Part shown: positions 57,323 through 64,000 of the stretch, piece by piece | Numbering within the stretch: position 1 is the first letter of the stretch | Layout of the letters: each line of letters starts with the position of its first letter | Origin: Madurella fahalii | Lineage: Eukaryota > Ascomycota > Sordariomycetes > Sordariales | Direction of reading: 5' to 3' | DNA length: 64,000 nucleotides | NCBI GenBank assembly: GCA_029876055.1 | Contig: CM056876.1 | Location: 806,001 to 870,000, forward strand | Program-made: the position numbers and the translations under genes | Notes under the pieces: generated by a model | Told to the model about the DNA's origin: nothing | The model's database searches: none | Seen by the model: the letters and a program-made list of their open reading frames with translations, nothing else

Positions 57323-58819
57323 TATAACCCTTTTTGACACCTTCCTCTTACCCTAGCTCTTCTTGTTGTGGACGGGGGTAGTGTCGTCGTCTGAGCTGGG
57401 CTTAGGGGAGGGGGAGTGCGTACGTGCAGCCACTTTCTTCTAGCGTGTGGCTAGACCGTCGTGAATTTTGTCGAGCTCCTTGTAGAGCGTAGATTTGGCC
57501 TCTCGGACTGACTATGCGATCAAAAGTTAGCAGAATTTGAGTATAGGGGATTAAACTTCTTACCTTCTTAGTAGACGAGGGATCGTCCCGCTTCTTAATA
57601 AACTTATAAAGTAAGTTCTTTACTCTGGTATTCCTATATTTAAGGATCAGCCCTATTACGATTAAAAATATATCTAGAGGGAGTATATAGAGGCCGGCAA
57701 ATGTGACTGCTGGAGTAGTAGTAGTAGCGCTTACTACCAGCAGCGTTGTCAACGCACTGCCAGTCCTCTTTTCTAGCGTAGAGGGAGCGCATATAACCCT
57801 CGTAGGGCTTACAACGGGTAGAGCTGGGAACCCGAGCGTTATACGGACTGTAATTACGATTAGCTATTGTTTGAGCCCAAACCCAGTTAGAAGCTGACTT
57901 ACGTCGAAGAAATTGGACCCTTTATGCCCGTTTCTAGGCGCTACGGTGTCTCGGGCGCGGCGGGGGGATCATCCGAGATGGTGGGAGGATCAATAATGGG
58001 AGGGCCAGGTTCTGTACCTGTGCCCTGAGCGGGAAGAGCGGGAGGAGGTATGAGAGAGCCGTCGGATATGATAAATTTTTTTGATCGCGAAAGAGGCAGT
58101 GGGTGTAAAAGTTGGTTAAAAAGGATCAGCCGACCGATGAACGGGATCAGGAGCAGGAGCAGGAAAGGAGCGTGCAAAACTGGTGAGAGTGCGTGGTTCT
58201 AGAAAGGAAGAAATTGAGTAGGAGAAAGCCCATTTGAAGATCAAAATATAAGTGTGTACAGACCATTTTTCTGATCTTTCTATTAAGGCAAGCAACTATT
58301 CAGACGAGCTCAATACCTCTATTGTTCTTCAATTTGCCTGGATGAGGATTACGGAGCAGTTGAGTCTCTGATCGTAGGCTCAACTGGGAGGTGTGTCGTG
58401 ATCAGAAAGGGTTTAGCGCTGCCAAGAGTTAGAGCGCAGTTAGCTGCAGGAGATCTCTTTTGTATATATACCGCTTAAAGTCTCCCACATATTGGGATCA
58501 AAACAAGGCATACTTTTTCTTTCTTTTGTACTTCCAACGCTCGATTCCTGAGCGCTCTTTTCGCTCCCTGTTACGAGTCAGACGTGCTTGGCACGGTGGC
58601 ACGTGACTAGACTGCCCCGTTGCGCAGAATGACCACTTCGCGGTCATTCTGCACTTAGTTAGAAAATGGACAGACTTAACCACACTTTTGATGCTCATGC
58701 TAGGGTTCATGAAGTGTCCGCCACAGGGCAGTCAAGCCTGACCTCCCTGTGGTCTCCGCTAGCGAGTAGCGAGACACTCGTAGCACTCCCTGCAGTGTGA
58801 CAGGTTTGACTCCTGCACT
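57323..58819. other. Unassigned insertion DNA inside P3
   Basis: About 1.5 kb that is absent from P1 and P2. On the minus strand an eroded coding segment can be read around 57640-57350: LLYKFIKKRDDPSSTKK, then an intron-like GTAAGA...GCATAG break, then SVREAKSTLYKELDKIHDGL and a Ser/Pro/Asp-rich end. The family is unknown. A hairpin with an 11-bp perfect stem (GCAGAATGACC / GGTCATTCTGC) lies at 58624-58652. The right edge may be GTGTGACA near 58802. Confidence 0.45.
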
Positions 58820-59458
58820 AGATCCTATAATCCTAATCTTTTGGCATATAATTCTTTTGACAGTTACTACCTCTGATAGCTTTGGCAAGGCCAAAAGGTC
58901 CAGCCTAGTAATCGTAAGTAGGCTACAGTTATCCAAGGAGTGAATATCTAAGGCTAGGCTATCCCACCATTCATCCTTTTAAAAGGGAAATATCACTAGG
59001 AAAGCTGGTATCGAGAGTGTGGTCTTCCAGCTACCTGGTATATCAGTACAACCGATAACGGCTGGACTACCAATAAGAAAGGCCTAGATTAGATTCGGCA
59101 TTTCGATCTTTATACAGCATCCCGTACGAAAGGCAAATACCGGCTCCTAGTCCTCGACAGCCACGAAAGCCACCACTCCGACTAATTCGAAACCTACTGC
59201 CAGAAACACAGCATTATTACGCTTTATATACCTCCACACTCCTCGCACCTCGTCCAACCATTAGATATTGGTTGTTTTGGGCCATTGAAGAGGGCTTACG
59301 GCTAACAAATCGAGGAACTTATACGTATATATATCACGCACATCACCAAGTTGGAACTCCTTTGCGCGTTCAAAGAGGTATTTTTTACCTCCTTTACCGA
59401 CAAGAATATCCAAGGCGCCTTTGCTGGAGCCGGCCTTGTACTGTACGACCCAGAAAGA

Positions 59459-59818
59459 TGTGAGGGTCAAGGACCCAAGGGTAGTAGGACCAGAGTGCCT
59501 GGGTACGAGCAGTGCACGCGCAACGTAGGAGCAGAGTGCTCGTTAGGGGTAGGATGGTGGTCTCATTGAACTCTGTCTCTCTCCTAAGTCCTGTCTTCCA
59601 CCCCCCTCTTTATGCCCTGCGATGGCAGCGTCTGGGCTCACTTACCCCGCTCGCTGCCCCGTCATCGACCTTGCTTGTACGCTCCTTCGACGCTCCTCTG
59701 ACGCGATATCCTCGCCCTTCTGGCCTAGCGTTGTTGTTGCTTTTGCGACCCCGCCGGCGCTGCGGCTTCGGGGCTTCCGTCCTGCGCCCACGCCGACCTT
59801 ACCCAGCCGGTCCTCACA
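59459..59818 (+). repeat. Solo LTR family A, copy 2 (inside P3)
   Basis: 360 bp bounded by TGTGAGGG and TCCTCACA, with exact 5-bp target duplications AAAGA at 59454-59458 and 59819-59823. It is homologous to the reverse complement of 5594-6217 once LTR-B is removed. The interrupted transposase sequence resumes exactly after one duplication. Confidence 0.9.
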
Positions 59819-60107
59819 AAAGAGTGATTTCCAAGATGGATATACAGCTCCGAACTCCAACTCCACCAGCCTCAAACCCAGATACGGCACTACCTTGGCT
59901 ATCCCAGACGCCACAGAACCCCCAAGAGGTTACCTCATAGACAGACCTTATTAAAGGCCGGATATCTAACCATCAAGGCAGTTCTCCAACACCTATGTTG
60001 GCTGCTGTGGACCAATTGGCCAAAGGTACAATGGCCGTAATGCACGAGGTAGCTCTTCTACGTACAGAGATCTCTTTACTACGCAAGGCCAATGAGGGGC
60101 TTAGTAA

Positions 60108-60498
60108 TGTCGCAAACTACCAACTACACCAAACACCCAAAAAGTGAGGAGCTCCACGATTATTTTTTGTAGAATGCTAAACTTGCATTTTATCTGACAC
60201 ACCCCCTCAGCTCTAAAGACATCCTGAGGGTTTAGGGCTGGAGACCTTTTGCCTCCTGGAGACCACCAACTCCGTTTACCCGCACCTCGTCTCGAGCTTA
60301 TGTAAGGTCTTGGCGCTTTTCACCGGGTGGCAGATCTGCTCTGCGCGGGAATCGAACCCACGACCTTTTAATCAGCTAGCACCAAAGAGGCACTGAGACT
60401 CTTAATTGTCGCAAACTACCAACTTCACCAAACACCCAAAAGGTGAGGAGCTCCACGATTATTTTTTGTAGAATGCTAAACTTGCATTTTATCTGACA
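60108..60498 (+). mobile_element. Miniature LTR element (TRIM/SMART type) with tRNA-like core
   Basis: Two near-identical direct repeats, 60108-60200 and 60407-60498, each run from TGTCGCAAACTACCAAC to GCATTTTATCTGACA. They flank a 206-bp non-coding interior. The whole 391-bp unit is bordered by exact 5-bp duplications AGTAA (60103-60107 and 60499-60503), proving insertion as a unit into P3. The interior has, on the minus strand, GGTTCGATTCC (a perfect box B) within GTCGTGGGTTCGATTCCCGC, a T-arm-like segment. No obvious TGG primer-binding site follows the left repeat. Very short LTRs and lack of coding are typical of TRIM/SMART elements, which depend on other retrotransposons. Confidence 0.88.
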
Positions 60499-60837
60499 AG
60501 TAAGAGACAGAGGGCCAAAAAAATACGTGTACGGCTTGGAGGGTCACTTACCGTACAAGAGGTACAGGATTTACTGGACCAGAAGGCTGTAGATAAGCAG
60601 TTAGTCCAGGAAACACAGCCAAATGGTCATGGTACAGGGGGGTCTGGTACGAAGGTTCGGTGCTATAGTCTGTATGGCAAGCCTGGCTATAATTCATGCA
60701 CGTGTCAGGAGGCTGAAGAATCGTCTGATTCATCTATTTCTGGTTCAATTATTGTTATCTCCTAGTGTTGTGGTTGTGTAATTGAGGATAGTTGTGGTGG
60801 AGTGGTAGTAAATTCGCCGCTCGCTTATCAAATACGT

Positions 60838-62120
60838 TAAACTTAGTTGATGATTAACAGAAACCATGTTTGCGATCACAAGAGGTGCACTGCTCATAGC
60901 TCTTTGTAACATACCCGCCAACAAGGCCGGATGGCACCTTGTAGAAGATTAGGTACCTAAGCAACGTTGCATTGATGGCCTACTAGTTTCTAAGCAGTTT
61001 CGCAATCAGATCCTTCCCCGGACGCGAATATTGCATCAAAACACCTCTGGGATTGGCGCTCTCGTTCATATCTGCATGTCTAAGGTACTTGCGGGCCGAG
61101 GTCTGAGACCCGCGAGATCAACGCCCCTGCATTGTGGTACTGGATGGCTGCTTATGTAGAGGCAACGTGAACGGTCTCGTCGGGCTTCGGGGACACGGTA
61201 TAGAGGTACAGTTACCCATGTCGATGTGTGAGAGTGTAAGGGAGAGTAATTCCAGCCGCAGAGCCATCGCCAAGTAGTTTCGCTCATCTGTGTCGTCTAA
61301 GCAGGAGGTTGGCCCGGATTTCGGGCGCTTCGGCCCCCGATCGCATCTATGAAAGTGCCTGGTTGCAACGGTGTGGGTACTCCAGGAGGCTCAAATAGGC
61401 AGGAGAACACGAGCCGACGAACCGACCTGACGCACAATACTACGCTGGATGGGCGGGGCATCACCGCGGCGACGAGTCCTGTTTAGTAAGGGAATGGCCC
61501 TCTCCATTCCGCCAACAACGTCTCGCTTAGAGTGGACACTCGGGCTACAATTCCATCCGCTTACTGCTCTATTTGTAGACTATGACCTCCTGAAGGTGAG
61601 GTGCTAGAGAAAGTGCCAAATGACCCTGAATTCGTTTGCACGATGCAACTGAGGAGTCTGAGGGGATAGTTGTTAATTGGCTGCGCAGCACCATTGCTGT
61701 ATCATCGGACGTAGTCCAGACGCTCGGGCGAGAGCCCACCGAGGGGAATGGTATACTAGTGCTTATTGAAGCGTTTGGCCATTAGGATCATCACGGCTGC
61801 CTCCAAGTTGGCTGATGCCATGGGCGTGATCAAGCATAAAACGGCGGGCGTCCGCTGCCGAATCTGGCCGGAAAGGCCTCATTCACCAGCGAGGCAATCA
61901 ATAGATTTCTCGGTCTTCTAACTACTGATGTGAGCCCAGTCTACCTTTTAAATTTCTTCTCAGCCAATAACTCTGACTTGAGAATTGCAGTGTTGACTCG
62001 ATTCGGTTGCTCGATCGCCAACTCTCTTCAACCCTTTCCGAGGCGGTCCGTCACGATAGTTATCAGGTTTCCTCTTACGCTCATAAGCACTGACATCAAT
62101 ATCCGCCAGGTGAAGGCAAG
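60838..62120. other. 1.3-kb gene-free region
   Basis: Spacer between P3 and the small secreted-protein gene, including that gene's promoter. No repeats or coding frames that I can support. Confidence 0.35.
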
Positions 62121-62408
62121 ATGAAGTTCTCCATCACAGCGGCTGCTATTGCCCTGCTCGCTAGCCAGGCACATGGCTACGTGACCTACTGGTGCACCGG
62201 TGACGGCGTGTGCGACAACTCGCCCGGTGTCGGCCCAACCTACGACTGCGGCGACAAGCTAAATCTCGGCGACTATAACCCGACGCGCAAGCGCTGGGGT
62301 CACGGCGGCGACTCGCTTAATAGAGAGAAGTTCTGGGGCACCGGTGGCTTCTACGACTGCTGCCATGCCAAGGGCAAGGGTGCTTGCTACGACGTCCAGA
62401 ACACATGA
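62121..62408 (+). CDS. Small secreted cysteine-rich protein, 95 residues
   Basis: A single exon. Signal peptide MKFSITAAAIALLASQAHG, then a mature chain of about 76 residues with six cysteines at positions 25, 31, 43, 80, 81 and 89, including an adjacent pair (FYDCCHAKGKGACYDV). The chain is rich in Gly, Asp and aromatic residues, typical of disulfide-rich apoplastic proteins. No family recognised. It lies between a transposon block and a GH55 gene. Size, secretion and cysteine content meet the usual rules for candidate effectors or small antimicrobial-type proteins, but function is not shown. Confidence 0.82.
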   Translation: MKFSITAAAIALLASQAHGYVTYWCTGDGVCDNSPGVGPTYDCGDKLNLGDYNPTRKRWGHGGDSLNREKFWGTGGFYDCCHAKGKGACYDVQNT

Positions 62409-62607
62409 GCCGTTGGTTGTTGGGGCGATGGGGATAGAAACGCGGCGGGGTTGCTAATGCGAGGAGTTCGCTTTCTATAAACTAACCTTTGTACATACCT
62501 CCTGCATCTTAGCATGCCCAAGCAATTTTCCCCGACGGCCTATTGCCTCAGATCATCGTGGTTGAAATCCATCTAGATCCCCGCGATATCCACTGCGTAC
62601 GGTCCTA

Positions 62608-64000
62608 TTACCCGCTCTGCCTAAAGTACCCAGCTACCGTCGCTGTCTTGAATATCCCATCCAGAGAAGCGCCCGCATTGTCAACGCGGGTGGCAACAGG
62701 GGTCGTGGTATTCCCGGCTTTTTCAAGAATCAAGTTCTTGTTATTGACAGTACTGAGACCGTACACATACAACTTTGAGTTGGACTCGTACAGCGCGGCA
62801 CTGTCTTGGCAGTCGTCAGTGCACATTGTCCGGTCGGGCCCAGCTACGAAGTTCCAGAAACCGCTGCTGTAGATGTTGAGGTTGCGAGATTCGGTGATGA
62901 GCTGGTAGAAGCCCATACGACATTGCATTCAACGAGGATCGCTGTCAGAACTGGGGAGCGGCTCAAGAGGTCCAATATCCATACCTGAATGTCCTCGGCC
63001 CCGCACCAATCATAGTCGGGATCGCTCGGCAGCAGCGAGTCCGCCCACGGCTCCGGAGCCAGTAATTTGTTCCCCGCCCCCTGCCAATACGCTGCCTCTC
63101 CTTGCTGCAAGCCAATAAAGAAATTCTCCGCCTTGTGAATGTTGACTTGGTAGAGGACATTGTGCTCTAGAAAACTGTCAGCTCGTTGAACTCTCTCCCC
63201 CCAAGCCAGCAGAATCACCTACCCACACCCGCCCCCAATATCCACGTCCCCTCCGTCGCCTCGACCAGCCAACCCGCCCCAGTACCGGGGTACACCTCGA
63301 CCTCCCCTCCCGCGGGGGGACCCACAACGTCCAACTGATGATCCGCCGTCCACCCCCAGGTATTCTCCCAGTACGACCCGGAGCCCCTCCGCGGATGCAC
63401 CATCAGCCTTGCCGCAAGACAGCCCTCGGGCCGCGCGCACTGCACGGCAGTGCCCCGCGCCCCGCCGATCCGCATATGCACGTTCCAGAACCCCACGTCC
63501 CCCGGCGCCTCCCCGGCCATGTTCACCTCGACCAGCACCGCCCCCGGCAGCACCTCGGCCACGGTGAGCAAAAAGTCCGACATATGCGCCACCCCCCTCT
63601 CCTCCGCCCCCCGCCTGCCGACTTGGATCATGGGCCGCGGGTGGTCCGCGTCGGCGAACTTGGCCCCCGCCGCGCTGAGCTGCGTCCAGGCTTCGCCCAC
63701 CAGCCGGCTGCCGGGCGGGAGGGTGAAGGTGTCGGTGAGGCGGTAGATGCCATGGGGGAAGTAGAGGATGTTTCCGCTTGCGGCGGCGGCGGTGACGATG
63801 GCTTGGAGGGAGGCGGTGTCGTCGTGGATGCCGTCGCCGTGGACGGGGTGGGCGGAGACGGATTTGATGTTGGTGATTTTGGAGAGCGGGTAGCTCGCGT
63901 ACGTCGGGGGAGAGCGGGTGTGGTAGGCTTTGGTGAGGGGATTGGTGAGGGCTTCGGGGCGGGAGACGGGGATGAGTTGGCCAGCGCAGAAGGTTGGGCT
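62608..64000 (-). CDS. GH55-type glucan beta-1,3-glucosidase, 3' part
   Basis: A secreted beta-helix enzyme acting on beta-1,3-glucan; the 5' end lies beyond the window. The first visible exon (64000-63223) has KSVSAHPVHGDGIHDDTASL, ILYFPHGIYRLTDTFTLPPG, and ENTWGWTADHQLDVVGPPAG. A 56-nt intron (63167-63222, GTAGGT...TCTAG) joins it to EHNVLYQVNIHKAENFFIG, matching the GH55 GSEHNVLYQ-type segment. The exon continues to PDYDWCGAEDIQ, where GTATGG offers a donor. The last exon holds QCRMGFYQLITESRNLNIYS and FWNFVAGPDRTMCTDDCQDS, ending at 62608. I could not find an in-frame AG acceptor for this last join (see findings), so the gene may be damaged or use an unusual splice. Confidence 0.83.

Larger units (their letters stand above)
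56499..60837 (+). mobile_element. Fot1/Pogo-type DNA transposon P3, split by multiple insertions
   Basis: The left end at TA (56497-56498) starts ACGTAACTGCATAGCGAGCG with a doubled ATAGCGAGCGACAC; the right end reads, reversed, ACGTATTTGATAAGCGAGCG, then TA at 60838. Transposase pieces lie at about 56660-57058 (eroded HTH, then CAGAGCTCCGG as in P2), 58820-59458 (DDE part, with TCCTAGTCCTCGACAGCCACG and the PLDIGCFGPLK-like segment), 59824-60107 and 60504-60770 (C-terminus). Between them sit LTR-B plus about 1.5 kb, solo LTR-A and a miniature LTR element. Without the insertions the element is about 1.7-1.8 kb, as in P1 and P2. Confidence 0.85.

Noticed and set aside
60330..60400. A tRNA gene on the minus strand inside the miniature LTR element
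   Set aside because: Only the T-arm and box B fit; acceptor and D-arm pairings are absent.
1..64000. CRISPR array, prokaryotic operons or ribosome binding sites
   Set aside because: Intron-bearing genes and tRNA introns show eukaryotic nuclear DNA; no regularly spaced repeat array was seen.

Overview
The window looks like nuclear DNA of a filamentous ascomycete (Pezizomycotina, most likely Sordariomycetes; this is inferred from protein style, not proven). Evidence: short 49-134 nt spliceosomal introns with visible branch motifs, HET-domain genes, a Zn2Cys6 regulator, a fungal rhodopsin-domain protein, GPI-type secreted proteins, tRNA genes with introns, Fot1/Pogo-type transposons, and stop codons of the C-to-T / G-to-A type that RIP produces in fungal repeats.

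Layout. 1-2.0 kb: small-subunit catalase. 3.6-7.7 kb: degraded repeats holding an NLR/NACHT relic and a Pogo-type element (P1) with a solo LTR inside a solo LTR. 8.2-24.3 kb: a gene-rich block with a secreted DJ-1/PfpI protein, a three-repeat secreted Cys protein, an F-box protein, a C2H2-like protein, a HET pseudogene, a GNAT acetyltransferase and a multi-pass membrane protein. 25.0-25.7 kb: tRNA-Tyr and tRNA-Met. 27.2-31.5 kb: an intact HET gene and a second Pogo-type element (P2). 33.4-39.4 kb: a cytochrome P450 and a PTH11/rhodopsin-like membrane protein. 40.2-44.9 kb: a divergent MFS transporter / Zn2Cys6 regulator pair, both broken, then an uncharacterised Cys-rich protein. 46.7-51.1 kb: alpha-carbonic anhydrase and a GPI-type surface protein. 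53.6-54.4 kb: a membrane-anchored Cys-rich protein. 55.0-60.8 kb: a transposon graveyard with a Tc1/mariner relic and a third Pogo-type element (P3) split by several insertions, one of them a miniature LTR element. 62.1-64.0 kb: a 95-residue secreted Cys-rich protein and the 3' part of a GH55 glucanase that runs off the window.

The genes do not form one pathway. The window reads as accessory, repeat-flanked DNA: secreted and cell-surface proteins, self/non-self genes (HET, NLR relic), and a transporter-regulator pair decaying together. The richest new signal is the layered transposon archaeology: LTR families with exact 5-bp target duplications, and three Pogo-type copies whose terminal transposase-site sequences differ. 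Exon joins below were worked out by hand from reading frame and splice-site consensus; no similarity search was run.
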